Numbered from the stretch's first letter, positions 46,491-56,341 are shown. The stretch is 64,000 nucleotides of DNA from an uncultured Clostridia bacterium (GCA_934233735.1 CAKQGQ010000001.1:124001-188000); one strand, 5' to 3'. Numbers and translations: made by a program. The notes: a model not told the origin generated them from the sequence alone.

Positions 46491-48491
46491 ATGATAGGAA
46501 TTGGCATTGACACCGGCGGAACTTGTACGGATGCGGTTGTATATGATACGGAAAGCCGCAGCGTATTATCGTCGGCGAAGACGCTCACGACCAAGACTGA
46601 CTTAAAAATCGGTATTTTAAAAGCGCTTCGGGGACTCGACGCCGAAGCCGTTAAAAAAGCTTCCTATATCTCGCTTTCCACAACGCTTGCAACCAATGCG
46701 TGCGTTGAAAATAAGGGCGGACGCGCGAAGCTGATTATGATTGGAGTCAATCCGAAGGTTGTTGACAGGATGCAGGGCGTTTACGGACTTCCGAAATCCG
46801 AAGAAATCTATTTCCTGCCGGGAAATCCCGAAGAAAAAGAGCCTGAACTGAAAATCCCTCCTTGGGAAAAGTTCATCGATGACCTTGATAAATTTAAAGG
46901 TTATGACAGTGTCGCAATTGTACAGATAAATCCGAAATACAATGCAGGTGAATATGAACTTACCGCAGAAAAAATCCTAAAAGAACACCTCGGGGTAAGC
47001 TGCGTCAGAGGATATGATCTGTATCAGGAAATCAATGTCCAGAAAAGAGGAGCTACAGCCTTGCTTAATGCAAGGCTTTTGCCCGTTATGGACAGTTTCT
47101 TCGACGCAATTGAGAAATCTTTGGAAGAAATGGGAATTGATCTGCCTATGGTCATCGTAAAAAGCGACGGGAGTGTGATGTCGAGGGAATATGCGAAGAA
47201 GCGGCCTGTTGAAACACTGCTGTGCGGACCTGCGGCAAGCGTAATCGGTGCGATGGAGCTTGCTAAGGCTGAAGATGCGATGATTATTGACATGGGCGGA
47301 ACGACAAGCGACATCGCTTTAATGCAGAACGGCAAAACCGTATCTTCGCTTTCCGGCATACGAATCGGAAACTGGGCGACGATGGTAAAAGGAATTTCGA
47401 TTGATACCTTTGCGCTCGGCGGGGACAGCGGCGTTAAATACAAGAACGGCATTATGTATCTCGATGAGAGACGCATGATTCCGCTGTGTATGCTTGCAGA
47501 CAGCTATCCGGATGTTTTAGCCGAGCTGCGGGCGCTGATTACGCGGCGGCAGTGCTATAGTTATCCTGCGCACGAATTTTTCGTGCTTGTAAATAAACCG
47601 GAGGATATGAGTGCTTACTTTTCAAAAGAAAGAGCGCTGATAGAAGCGCTGGAAGCCGGTCCGCTTTCCTTTGAATCGGCGGCTGCCGCAGCCGGAGCAA
47701 GTCCATTTGTTTTCAAGATGCAGCGCCTCGAAAATGAAGGCATTATCATGCGTGCGGGCATTACACCGACGGATATTATGCATCTTCGCGGCGATTATAC
47801 GGACTTTTCTGTTGAGGCGTCTCGCCTGGGCGTGAGCTATTTGCAGATGGCGACCGGTCTTGAGGAAGCAGAGGACGTTTGTGAACGTGTATACAATATG
47901 GTAAGAAGCAGGCTGTACGGAAATCTGGTTCGCATTTTGATGAAGCATGAAATCGGAAAAGAGCTTGATGAAGAGGAAGAGGCTAATCTTTATAAGCTGA
48001 CGCGTCTGATTTATAAAACGCGCCAAGCGGATAATAAATTTATCAATGCAGGTATGCAGACGAATTCAGCTTTGATTGGCGTCGGCGGCCCAACGGGAAT
48101 ATTTTTAGATGAAGTGGCAAATATTTTAGGTACCAAAGCAATCATACCGGAAAAAGGAAAAGTGGCAAATGCAATCGGAGCAGCCGCCGGCAGCATTTCC
48201 TGCAGCTATACAGTCCGAATTGAGCCAAATATGAACAGACAGCTCGGAGCTGAATTCTGCCTGATGGGGTCGGACGGATTTATAGGATTCAGCGACTATG
48301 ACGAAGCCCTAAAACACGCTAAAATACAGGCGGAAGAGGCTGTTAAGGAAAAGGCTGTTCGCATGGGCGCAAGAGGTGATATAAAGGTTAAAATCAGCGT
48401 AGATGAAGACTTTTACCAGGTGAACAAGGGCGGCAATTCGGTCTTTGTTCTTACGGTTGTAACGGCAGAGGCTGTTTCGACACTGGTATAA
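46491..48491 (+). CDS. Hydantoinase/oxoprolinase-family protein (HyuA-like ASKHA ATPase)
   Basis: 666 residues. The N-terminal Hydant_A_N domain (GIGIDTGGTCTDAVVYD), a core IDMGGTTSDIALMQNGK phosphate loop, and the C-terminal IPEKGKVANAIGAAAGSIS are all actin-like ATPase features. Two bases after the MtaA-like gene, so cotranscribed. In other Firmicutes such proteins accompany betaine methyltransferase clusters; a role in reactivating oxidised corrinoid or in hydrolysing a demethylated product is possible. Function not determined. Confidence 0.8.
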   Translation: MIGIGIDTGGTCTDAVVYDTESRSVLSSAKTLTTKTDLKIGILKALRGLDAEAVKKASYISLSTTLATNACVENKGGRAKLIMIGVNPKVVDRMQGVYGLPKSEEIYFLPGNPEEKEPELKIPPWEKFIDDLDKFKGYDSVAIVQINPKYNAGEYELTAEKILKEHLGVSCVRGYDLYQEINVQKRGATALLNARLLPVMDSFFDAIEKSLEEMGIDLPMVIVKSDGSVMSREYAKKRPVETLLCGPAASVIGAMELAKAEDAMIIDMGGTTSDIALMQNGKTVSSLSGIRIGNWATMVKGISIDTFALGGDSGVKYKNGIMYLDERRMIPLCMLADSYPDVLAELRALITRRQCYSYPAHEFFVLVNKPEDMSAYFSKERALIEALEAGPLSFESAAAAAGASPFVFKMQRLENEGIIMRAGITPTDIMHLRGDYTDFSVEASRLGVSYLQMATGLEEAEDVCERVYNMVRSRLYGNLVRILMKHEIGKELDEEEEANLYKLTRLIYKTRQADNKFINAGMQTNSALIGVGGPTGIFLDEVANILGTKAIIPEKGKVANAIGAAAGSISCSYTVRIEPNMNRQLGAEFCLMGSDGFIGFSDYDEALKHAKIQAEEAVKEKAVRMGARGDIKVKISVDEDFYQVNKGGNSVFVLTVVTAEAVSTLV

Positions 48492-48598
48492 AATATAATA
48501 AATTTCAGAGCCTTGGCTAATTTTTTACCAAGAATTCTAAAAATAATATTAGAATTCTAAAAATATGACAAGCTATAATTAAGTAAACTCTGCAGGAG

Positions 48599-48660
48599 GT
48601 AAACATTCCATGCATACCCCCTTGCGGAATGTTTACTTATTTTTTATTTACTTTTTTTAG
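48599..48660 (+). promoter_or_regulatory. Leader hairpin and possible 16-codon leader peptide before the transporter
   Basis: An 11-bp stem GTAAACATTCC/GGAATGTTTAC (48599-48609, 48626-48636) followed by TTATTTTTTATTT looks like an attenuator terminator. An ATG (48610) 9 nt after AGGAGG opens a 16-codon frame (MHTPLRNVYLFFIYFF) ending at TAG 48658-48660, whose last bases overlap the RBS of the transporter. The hairpin spans the start of that frame. The 48492-48598 upstream part shows no other gene. Confidence 0.5.
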
Positions 48661-48671
48661 GAGGTATCATT

Positions 48672-50192
48672 ATGTCAGAAAAAATGACAAGAGAGATTCG
48701 CCTTCCAAACAAGTTCGAAGCATTACTGCCGATTATCGTATTGCTTACGCTTATGATTTTGAACTATGTTTTGGACTGGGGTCAGGATCCTCACGTTCCT
48801 GTTTTGCTTGCAGCCGTAACCGCAATGTTTGTAGGTAAGGCATGCGGTCAGAAACTTAAGGATATGCTCGCGGCGGGCTTTGATTCTATCAGCCAGTCGC
48901 TGGAGGCATTATTTATCTTGATTTTCGTAGGATGTCTTGTAGGTTCGTTTGAATGGGCGGGAACCATTCCTTCCCTGGTATACTACGGACTTAAAATCTT
49001 GACTCCTGCAGTATTCCTTCCTGCGGTAACGATTCTTTGCGCTGCGGTAGGACTTTCCTTAGGGTCTGCTTATACTGTAAGTGCGACACTCGGTATAGCG
49101 TTTATGACGATCGGAACAACTATGGGAGTTGCACCGGGTCTTGTGGCAGGGGCCATTCTTTCCGGCGGATGCTGCGGCGATAAATTCTCACCGCTCTCCG
49201 ATTCTACAAACCTTGCTGCGGCTTCGGCTCAGACAGGCTTGTTCGACCATGTAAGAGCTATGGTTACAACAACATTCCCGAGTTTACTTATCGCGTTGGT
49301 TATTTTTACGGTTTTATCAGTCGGCGGAGAGGGAAAATACGACCCGACAATCGCAGAAGAACTCTGCAATGCGATTGAAGCGACCTATCCGCACATGAGT
49401 CCGCTTCTTCTTTTACCTATTTTAATGATTATATTATTTGCTGCAATTCAGATGTCACCGATTCCGGCAGTACTGCTTCTGTCTGCAATCGGATGTGTGT
49501 TTGCAGTAATCTTCCAGGGAGCAGGCTTCAGTGACTGCATCACGATGGTTCATTATGGATTCTCTGCCGAAACAGGAAATGAGCTTTGTGACACGCTCGT
49601 AAACCGCGGCGGTATGGACAGCATGATGTGGACAATCAATGTTGCCATCATCGCAATTGCATTCGGCGGTGTTTATTTCAAAATCGGAGCTGTTGAATCC
49701 GTTCTCGGTGCGTTGATGAAGAAAGTTAAGACGCCATTCCAGATGATAACAGTAACAATCCTGACATCCATGTTCTGTATCACAACGATGTGTGACCAGT
49801 ACCTGGGACTGATTATTCCGGCAAGTATGTACAAGGAAAAATATGACGATCTGGGTCTTGGCAGAAATCTTCTTTCAAGAAGCATGGAAGACGGCGGAAC
49901 GCTCTATTCACCGCTTGTGCCGTGGACGAGCTGCGGCGCATATCATTCCAGAATGCTCGGTATAGATACGCTTACTTACCTTCCGTTCTGCTTTATGAAC
50001 CTGATCAATCCGGTAGTCGCTATCGTAACCGCAGCTTGGAACGGAAATATCCTTTATGCGGACGGGTCGCATACTACATTCTTCGGAAAGCTTAAGAAGG
50101 GCAAAGCAGCAGGCGCTCCTGACGACGCACACGAAAAAGCACTCGAAAATCTCGAAAGACTCAGAGCAGAGGGCGTTTACAAATCATTATAA
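48672..50192 (+). CDS. NhaC-family Na+/H+ antiporter-like transporter
   Basis: 506 residues, multi-spanning. NhaC motif GDKFSPLSDSTNLAAASAQ, and CDQYLGLIIPASMY. In this island it most likely moves a quaternary or methylated amine in exchange for ions, inferred from place only. AGGAGGT RBS overlaps the leader stop. Followed by a small membrane protein. Confidence 0.85.
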   Translation: MSEKMTREIRLPNKFEALLPIIVLLTLMILNYVLDWGQDPHVPVLLAAVTAMFVGKACGQKLKDMLAAGFDSISQSLEALFILIFVGCLVGSFEWAGTIPSLVYYGLKILTPAVFLPAVTILCAAVGLSLGSAYTVSATLGIAFMTIGTTMGVAPGLVAGAILSGGCCGDKFSPLSDSTNLAAASAQTGLFDHVRAMVTTTFPSLLIALVIFTVLSVGGEGKYDPTIAEELCNAIEATYPHMSPLLLLPILMIILFAAIQMSPIPAVLLLSAIGCVFAVIFQGAGFSDCITMVHYGFSAETGNELCDTLVNRGGMDSMMWTINVAIIAIAFGGVYFKIGAVESVLGALMKKVKTPFQMITVTILTSMFCITTMCDQYLGLIIPASMYKEKYDDLGLGRNLLSRSMEDGGTLYSPLVPWTSCGAYHSRMLGIDTLTYLPFCFMNLINPVVAIVTAAWNGNILYADGSHTTFFGKLKKGKAAGAPDDAHEKALENLERLRAEGVYKSL

Positions 50193-50219
50193 TTTTGAAA
50201 AAAGAAAGAAGGTCTTGCA

Positions 50220-50687
50220 ATGCAGTATAAGGGTATAGTACGCAAACGAGAGTTGTGGTTTGAAATTGCAATGCTGATTACCGGTGGAGTTCTTTTCTAT
50301 GTGGAATTAATCAGGGGACAGTATTTCTATCTGATTGTACTGACAATCCTGATGTTAGCAATCTTCTTTAAGAAGGAACAAGTGATTTCAGAGGAGGGAA
50401 TCGACATCAAATATTATCTCTTAGGGATAAAATCGGTGAGCCATTGGGACTGGAAAGACATTACATCGATGAAACCCGACTACCTCAAGGCAAGACCGGA
50501 TGTAATTCTTTTGATAGCAAAAGATGTTACAATCAGAAATTTCAGAATGAAAGCCGCAGATGCAAGCGGTGTGATGCAGCTTGCGAAAAAGATGAATCCA
50601 AAGCTCGGCAGTGACTTCTATACGGAAGAAGAGCAGATGGAGTCCGAAAAAAGATATGCGGCTGCAAAATCAAGGAAGAAACATTAG
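50220..50687 (+). CDS. Two-span membrane protein with PH-like tail, unknown function
   Basis: 155 residues. Two adjacent hydrophobic segments (IAMLITGGVLFYVELI, YFYLIVLTILMLAIFF), then ISEEGIDIKYYLLGIKSVSHWDWKDITSMKPDYL, which fits bacterial PH (bPH2) strands. The tail is charged. Cotranscribed with the transporter. No family I can name with confidence. Confidence 0.65.
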   Translation: MQYKGIVRKRELWFEIAMLITGGVLFYVELIRGQYFYLIVLTILMLAIFFKKEQVISEEGIDIKYYLLGIKSVSHWDWKDITSMKPDYLKARPDVILLIAKDVTIRNFRMKAADASGVMQLAKKMNPKLGSDFYTEEEQMESEKRYAAAKSRKKH

Positions 50688-50754
50688 GATATAATAAAGA
50701 AGAACACAAAAAGCACGAAAGATTACAACTTAATAATTATATTTTCGTATATCA

Positions 50755-50782
50755 GGGAGCACAGCGTGTGAACTGTGCTCCC
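50755..50782 (+). terminator. Terminator after the membrane protein
   Basis: GGGAGCACAG/CTGTGCTCCC, 10-bp perfect stem with an 8-nt loop, then AAATTTTC. T run is short. Confidence 0.7.
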
Positions 50783-50847
50783 AAATTTTCGATCTATAGG
50801 CATTAACTCAAAGTAAAAAAATAAAAGAGAGGGTTATAGGTGAAAAG

Positions 50848-52347
50848 ATGAAGAAGTTTAAGTTTGACGAAAGTATGCAGTTTAAAATCATGTCGGAAGA
50901 GCAAGTCAAGGAAATACACGAAACGGCGCTGTATGTCCTTGAGAACTTAGGCATGATTTTTGCGTATGACGAAGCATTGAAATTGCTGGAAAAAGCGGGA
51001 TGTGAAGTCGAGCATGAAACCCAAAAAGTCAAGATTCCGAGGGCATTGGTTGAAAAGTGCATTAGGTCCGCGCCGGCAACCTTTGACCTTTATGACAGGG
51101 AAGGAAACTTCTACTGCACATTCGGAGACGGAAAGACGCGATTTAATCCGGGGAGCAGCGCAGGGAACATTCTTGAGTCGGATGGGCAGACCGTTCGTTT
51201 GTCGGGAGTGAAAGATTTGAAGCTGCTGACGAAGGTTGCACAGAGTCTTCCGCATATTGATTTCGTCTCATCCTCTATCGTGTGCGAAGAAGCTCCTGGA
51301 GAACTGGGAAGTCAATACTTATACTATACGGAAATGCAAAACTCAATTAAACCGATTATCGGCGGTGCTACAGATGCAGAAGGCGTGCTGAGAACCTTTA
51401 AGCTTTTAAAAGCTGTATTGGGAAGCGAGGAAAATGTACGGAAAAAACCGTATACCATTTTCGATATCTGTGTAACTTCTCCGCTGAAATGGTCGCACAT
51501 CGGTGCCAGAAATATCATTGATTGTGCAAACATGGACATTCCAATTGAATTGATATCTGCGCAGATTGCAGGCGCAACGGGTCCGGTTACGCTTGCCGGC
51601 TGTATTTTGCAGCATACGGTAGAACTTCTCGGCGGACTGGTGCTTGCACAGACTGCGAAACCGGGACATCCTGTCGTATACGGCGGGGCACCTTGTATTT
51701 TCAATATGAAAACGATGTATACACCGATGGAAGCGATGGAATGTAGCATGGTAACCGCAGGTTATGCGCAGATGGGTAAATTCTACGGGCTTCCGGTACA
51801 TACCTACGCAGCGATGTCCGATTCAAAAATCGTGGATTATCAAGCGGGAAGCGAGACTGCAAGAAGTGGACTTATGGCGATGCTTGAGGGTATTTCAAAT
51901 GTGTCGGGAGCAGGCGGTCTGAATGTTATCGCTGAAATGAGTATTGAAAAAATGGTTATCGATAATGACTTTATCGGAACACTGAAGCATCTTGAAAACG
52001 GAATTCACTTCGATGAAACCTCGCTGGCAGCCGAACTTTTGCTCGAAACCGGTTCCGGCGGCAACTTTATGAATAAAAAACACACGCTGAAGAATTATAA
52101 AAAAGAACAAAATTACAGCAATATCACAATGAATTATCAGGAACGCGCGGCCTGGATAAAAGAAGGCAGACCGGACATCATGGACAAGGCAAGAGCCTAT
52201 GTGGCAGATATCAGTAAAAAGACGATATGCCCACTTTCCGAAGAACGAAGAGAAGCCCTTGATAAAGCTTTCGTAGAAGTCTGTATTGATGCGAGACTTA
52301 CGGAGCAAACGGCAAAGGATTTAATTACAAAGTATGATGAGGCATAA
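50848..52347 (+). CDS. MttB-superfamily methyltransferase without pyrrolysine
   Basis: 499 residues, full-length relative of trimethylamine methyltransferase. MSEEQVKEIHETALYVLENLGM and GCEVEHETQKVKIP mark the family start; GGAPCIFNMKT and AAMSDSKIVDYQAGSE surround the active site. Aligned to MttB (GGT-Pyl-GDSK), Met occupies the pyrrolysine position, so this is a quaternary-amine type (MtgB/MtpB/MtcB-like). Predicted substrate class: glycine betaine, carnitine, proline betaine or similar; not decidable here. It donates methyl to a corrinoid protein such as those downstream. Confidence 0.9.
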   Translation: MKKFKFDESMQFKIMSEEQVKEIHETALYVLENLGMIFAYDEALKLLEKAGCEVEHETQKVKIPRALVEKCIRSAPATFDLYDREGNFYCTFGDGKTRFNPGSSAGNILESDGQTVRLSGVKDLKLLTKVAQSLPHIDFVSSSIVCEEAPGELGSQYLYYTEMQNSIKPIIGGATDAEGVLRTFKLLKAVLGSEENVRKKPYTIFDICVTSPLKWSHIGARNIIDCANMDIPIELISAQIAGATGPVTLAGCILQHTVELLGGLVLAQTAKPGHPVVYGGAPCIFNMKTMYTPMEAMECSMVTAGYAQMGKFYGLPVHTYAAMSDSKIVDYQAGSETARSGLMAMLEGISNVSGAGGLNVIAEMSIEKMVIDNDFIGTLKHLENGIHFDETSLAAELLLETGSGGNFMNKKHTLKNYKKEQNYSNITMNYQERAAWIKEGRPDIMDKARAYVADISKKTICPLSEERREALDKAFVEVCIDARLTEQTAKDLITKYDEA

Positions 52348-52426
52348 TCCGGCAATAAACGGACAAAAGCTTTTTTCATAAAGAAACTATATCTTCATAT
52401 CATTCAAGAAAGGAAAAGGTAATGCT

Positions 52427-53890
52427 ATGGGTAGAAGGGTACCAATGTGGCAGGTTTTGATCTGCGTCGCATTCGCTTTAGGCAGTATTTGTTATTCTAT
52501 TTTCTTCTCTTATGGGGAAGCGCACATGCCGATGTTTCTTTCCGCCGCAGTAGTTGCACTTGTCGGAAAGTTAAACGGATGGAAATGGAGCGTGATGGAA
52601 AAAGGTATGATTCAAGGAATTAATCGTTCCATGCAGGCAAATCTGATTCTGTTGACAGTCGGCATTCTGGTTGCAACATGGAAAGCCGGCGGAATTATTC
52701 CTTCCATGATTTACTATGGATTAAACATTATCAACCCATCGATCTTCTTAGTTACAGCTTGCTTACTTTGTTCGTTTATTTCTTTGATTATCGGATCTTC
52801 CTATACTACGGCAGGGACGATAGGTGTGGCAATGATCGGTATCTCTATCGGTCTGGGTGTTAACCCGGCAATGACAGCTGGCGCAGTTGTGGCAGGAGCA
52901 TACTTCGGTGATAAAATGTCTCCGATGAGCGATACCACAAATATGGCTCCTGCAGTTTCCGGTTCGAATCTTTTTGAACATATCAGGCATATGGTCTACA
53001 CAGTAACACCAACTTACATTATTGCTATGATTGCATATTTCATTTTGGGCAGAAGTGCAGCCCCTTCCGGAAACATAGAAATGGAAATGAAAGACACCCT
53101 GCAGAATGCAATTATGGATGAATTTACAGTTAGTCCGCTTCTGATGCTTCCGGTTATCTTCCTTCTGGTAGCTGTTATCCTGAAAGTTCCGGCACTGCCA
53201 TCCATGTTCGTAGGCGTTCTTATGGGTATGATCTGCATGGGAACGGTTCAAGGCATTAAATTCGTTGACTTTTTCAGCATCATGCATTATGGCTATGAAT
53301 CTTCAAGCGCAGGAATCGATTTGACAAACGGCTATACAGTTGCCGATGTTGTCGGCGGCGGCGGATTTGACGGAATGCTTTGGACGGTATCCATTGTATT
53401 GTGCTCCATGTCCTTTGCAGGTGTTTTGGAAGCGACGGGAATGCTTGGCTCCATCGTAGAAAAGATTCTCAAAGTTGCAAAGACGAACGGACTGCTTGTT
53501 ATGGCAACCATCTTCACCTGCTTATTTATCAACCTGCTCTGTGCGGACCAGTATCTGGCAATCATTCTTCCGGGCAGAATGTATAAGACTGCATTTGAAG
53601 ACAGAAAGCTGAAAGCAAAGAATCTGTCCAGATGTCTGGAAGACTCCGCAACCCTGACTTCACCGCTGATTCCGTGGAATGTCTGCGGTGCAACCATGAC
53701 GGGCTTCCTTGGAATTCCGACTGCACAGTATGCAAAATATGCGATTGTAAACTATGTCTGCCCGATTATTTCCATCATCTACGGCTTTACAGGATTTACA
53801 ATTGAAAAGATGACAGACGAAGAATATGAAAAGATGCTTGAGCAGCGCGAGGCTGAGCAGGAAGCTGCAAGACGCGAAATGGAAGCATAA
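52427..53890 (+). CDS. NhaC-family transporter (second in island)
   Basis: 487 residues. GDKMSPMSDTTNMAPAVSG is the NhaC core and SSYTTAGTIGVAM lies ahead of it. Follows the MttB homologue directly, which suggests that it imports that enzyme's substrate. Closest relative in the window is the transporter at 48672 by motif. C-terminal tail is acidic and helical. Confidence 0.85.
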   Translation: MGRRVPMWQVLICVAFALGSICYSIFFSYGEAHMPMFLSAAVVALVGKLNGWKWSVMEKGMIQGINRSMQANLILLTVGILVATWKAGGIIPSMIYYGLNIINPSIFLVTACLLCSFISLIIGSSYTTAGTIGVAMIGISIGLGVNPAMTAGAVVAGAYFGDKMSPMSDTTNMAPAVSGSNLFEHIRHMVYTVTPTYIIAMIAYFILGRSAAPSGNIEMEMKDTLQNAIMDEFTVSPLLMLPVIFLLVAVILKVPALPSMFVGVLMGMICMGTVQGIKFVDFFSIMHYGYESSSAGIDLTNGYTVADVVGGGGFDGMLWTVSIVLCSMSFAGVLEATGMLGSIVEKILKVAKTNGLLVMATIFTCLFINLLCADQYLAIILPGRMYKTAFEDRKLKAKNLSRCLEDSATLTSPLIPWNVCGATMTGFLGIPTAQYAKYAIVNYVCPIISIIYGFTGFTIEKMTDEEYEKMLEQREAEQEAARREMEA

Positions 53891-53934
53891 ATAGCTGAGT
53901 CAGCATCAAAACGAAAGAGGATGTGGGGTGCAAG

Positions 53935-55059
53935 ATGAATCAGTATTTTAACTCTTATATGAAGATAGACACCGACACAGTAGTTACAAATTTCCAAAAG
54001 GTTCAAGAGTATATTGGAAAGGATGTTGGGATCATTCCAGTAATAAAAGGAAACTGCTATGGATACGGGCTCGTTCCGATGGCAAAACTTTTTGAAGAAA
54101 GATGTGGGGCAAGGCTGATTGCCAATGCCGCAGTCTATGAGGCTGTCGAACTTCGCTTGGCAGGAGTGAAAAGTGAACTCTTGGTTATAGGAGGAGTTCC
54201 ACTTCATTTACTTGAGGCGGTGGTAAAGTATGATTTGCAGATGAATCTTTTTGAAGCTTTGACTGCGAAGTGTTTACACAACATCGCTTTTAAAGCCGGA
54301 AAAAAAATTAAGGTGCATATTAAAATTGAGACCGGGATGAATCGTCTTGGCGTTCGCGGAGGCAAAACGCTTGATGAACTTTTGGATTTTATTGAGAAAT
54401 TGGAGACAATTGAAATTGTAGGAGTTTATACACATTTTGCCACTTCAACTGAAGGCTATTACGAACCATTTGCGATTCAACAGTTTGAAGAATTCAAAAG
54501 AGCTGTTGAACAGATAAGGAGACGAGGCATTCAGCTTTCTTACATTCACTGCTGTAACTCGGCGGCAACGGCGTGGTTTAAAGAGGCCTATGGAACTCAT
54601 ATACGTTCTTGCTCTTCCATCCTCGGACATGTTGCCATGGAGGATGGAAGGGAACCGATTGGGCTTGTGGAGCCTATAGAAATCGGAGCCTATATTACGA
54701 ATATTCATGAAGTTTACCCGGGCGAAAGTATCGGATATAATCGTTCGTTTCGAGTTACCGAACCGATGAAGATTGCGACACTTTCCATTGGATTCGCAGA
54801 TGGATTCTATCCCAAGTGGATGCGAGATCAGGGACCGGTTCTTATTTCAGGTGTAAAAACGAGATTTCTTGGATGCTGCATGGATCAGTCCTTTGCGGAT
54901 GTTACAGGAATTCCCTGCAGGATTGGACAAAAAGCAATTTTGATTGGAAAAGATGGTAATGAAAGAATCACAACTTGGGAAATGGAGCAGTTCTGTGGGA
55001 ACACATTTGAATATCTATTTGGAACCATTGGGACGCGCGTGGAAAGAATTTATGTGTAA
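53935..55059 (+). CDS. Alanine-racemase-family PLP enzyme
   Basis: 374 residues from ATG 53935. PLP lysine in PVIKGNCYGYG (family PxVKADAYGHG), KIETGMNRLG, the second catalytic Tyr in ESIGYNRSF followed by IATLSIGFADGF, and CMDQSFADVT. The substrate-binding motifs diverge from housekeeping Alr, so it may act on another amino acid. It lies among methyltransferase genes and converges on a second racemase gene. Confidence 0.8.
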   Translation: MNQYFNSYMKIDTDTVVTNFQKVQEYIGKDVGIIPVIKGNCYGYGLVPMAKLFEERCGARLIANAAVYEAVELRLAGVKSELLVIGGVPLHLLEAVVKYDLQMNLFEALTAKCLHNIAFKAGKKIKVHIKIETGMNRLGVRGGKTLDELLDFIEKLETIEIVGVYTHFATSTEGYYEPFAIQQFEEFKRAVEQIRRRGIQLSYIHCCNSAATAWFKEAYGTHIRSCSSILGHVAMEDGREPIGLVEPIEIGAYITNIHEVYPGESIGYNRSFRVTEPMKIATLSIGFADGFYPKWMRDQGPVLISGVKTRFLGCCMDQSFADVTGIPCRIGQKAILIGKDGNERITTWEMEQFCGNTFEYLFGTIGTRVERIYV

Positions 55060-55070
55060 AAATCAATAAA

Positions 55071-55092
55071 AAGAGGCTGTTATCAGCCTCTT
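55071..55092. terminator. Bidirectional terminator between the two racemase genes
   Basis: AAGAGGCTG/CAGCCTCTT with a TTAT loop, flanked by A and T runs. Confidence 0.85.
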
Positions 55093-55108
55093 TTGTTAGA
55101 TAGATTCT

Positions 55109-56200
55109 CTATACGAACACAACCTGTACGTTTCTGCAGTTTGTCAGATATACGATGGAAGCGTAGTTGATTCCAAATGAGAGGATATCTCCAACTTTGA
55201 TATCTCTTTCCGCATCTTCGATATCGAGGATCGTGTGGTCACTGGATGCACCGATCACTTCCACGCCTTTGTCTTTCGGGAAGATTTCGTCGATGCTGCC
55301 GTAATCAACCTTACCGATACCCAGCAGTGCGCGTTTTCTCATTCCGCGATCTACATAAACCGGCTTGTGACCGAAGGCATCGATTGTAATGGAACCGACC
55401 GGATGAGAAGGTTTCGTTTTGACTTCGATAACTTCTGCTTTCATAGTGTAAACATCCTGATGCATATTGCTCATATCATAACCATAGAATACATCAAGGT
55501 CTCTTGCCAAGAGAATACCTTCACCGACTCTCAGCAGGTTGATTCTCTTAGGCATGTCGTCGTTGAAGATACGAGGAAGGCTTGTTGTTGCGCCTCCGGA
55601 AATGTATTCAAGCTCTCTTCCGATTTTTGCTTCAATTTTTTCCGCGATATCGACCAGTTCCTGAAGCTTATCAGCGGTAGCTTCAATGGAACCGTAGCAG
55701 CCGAGGTTCGTGCCTACACCGCCTAAAATCAGGTTGTCCATATTGTTTTCGACTTCAACAGCAACCTCAACCATTTCGTCTTTATCCCAAAAACCTTCGC
55801 GAAGGTCACCGAGGTCAGCCATGATGATAACTTTATGTTTCTTTCCCTGCTTGTCGGCTTCTTCATTCAGTGCCTTCAAAACTTCAATTTCGCTGTTCAG
55901 GCTGACATCTGTAATTCGGATGACTTCAGGAATTTCGCTGAGCATCGGAACTCTCAGAAGCAGGCGAGGAAGCTTGATGCCAAAATCTTTGGCATCTTCA
56001 AGCTGTTCCAGTCTGGAAGATGCGATGAAAGCGGCACCGCCGTCTTCAAAGCACTTCGAACATTCCGGAATTCCGGTTGTTCCCTTCATAACCCCTGCGA
56101 TTTTAATGCCTTTTTCGCCGCACTGTTTTACAACAGTCGCCACATTTTCCGTCAGATACTTCAAATTGATTTCTATTCTTGGATATAACTGTTTTACCAT
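55109..56200 (-). CDS. Ornithine-racemase-like (Orr/YhfX-type) PLP enzyme
   Basis: 363 residues starting MVKQLYPRIEINLKYLTENV. Alanine racemase-like barrel with the PLP lysine in IAGVMKGTTGIPE, VIIMADLGDLREGFW, GGVGTNLGCYG, SGGATTSLPRI and LRVGEGILL. This is the pattern of clostridial ornithine racemase and its relatives, distinct from Alr. Convergent with the other racemase. Role in this island not known; epimerising a demethylated amino acid is one possibility. Confidence 0.8.
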   Translation of the reverse strand: MVKQLYPRIEINLKYLTENVATVVKQCGEKGIKIAGVMKGTTGIPECSKCFEDGGAAFIASSRLEQLEDAKDFGIKLPRLLLRVPMLSEIPEVIRITDVSLNSEIEVLKALNEEADKQGKKHKVIIMADLGDLREGFWDKDEMVEVAVEVENNMDNLILGGVGTNLGCYGSIEATADKLQELVDIAEKIEAKIGRELEYISGGATTSLPRIFNDDMPKRINLLRVGEGILLARDLDVFYGYDMSNMHQDVYTMKAEVIEVKTKPSHPVGSITIDAFGHKPVYVDRGMRKRALLGIGKVDYGSIDEIFPKDKGVEVIGASSDHTILDIEDAERDIKVGDILSFGINYASIVYLTNCRNVQVVFV

Positions 56201-56341
56201 GTTCTCCTCCGTTTCCGCTAAAAAAGCGATATAATTATAATACCATTTTAACACCTCAAAGTACTTCTTTACTAATATTTAGTTTATACTTTTTAGGATT
56301 ATTTTTGTTATACTTCTTACATTTTATATAGGAAGACACTT

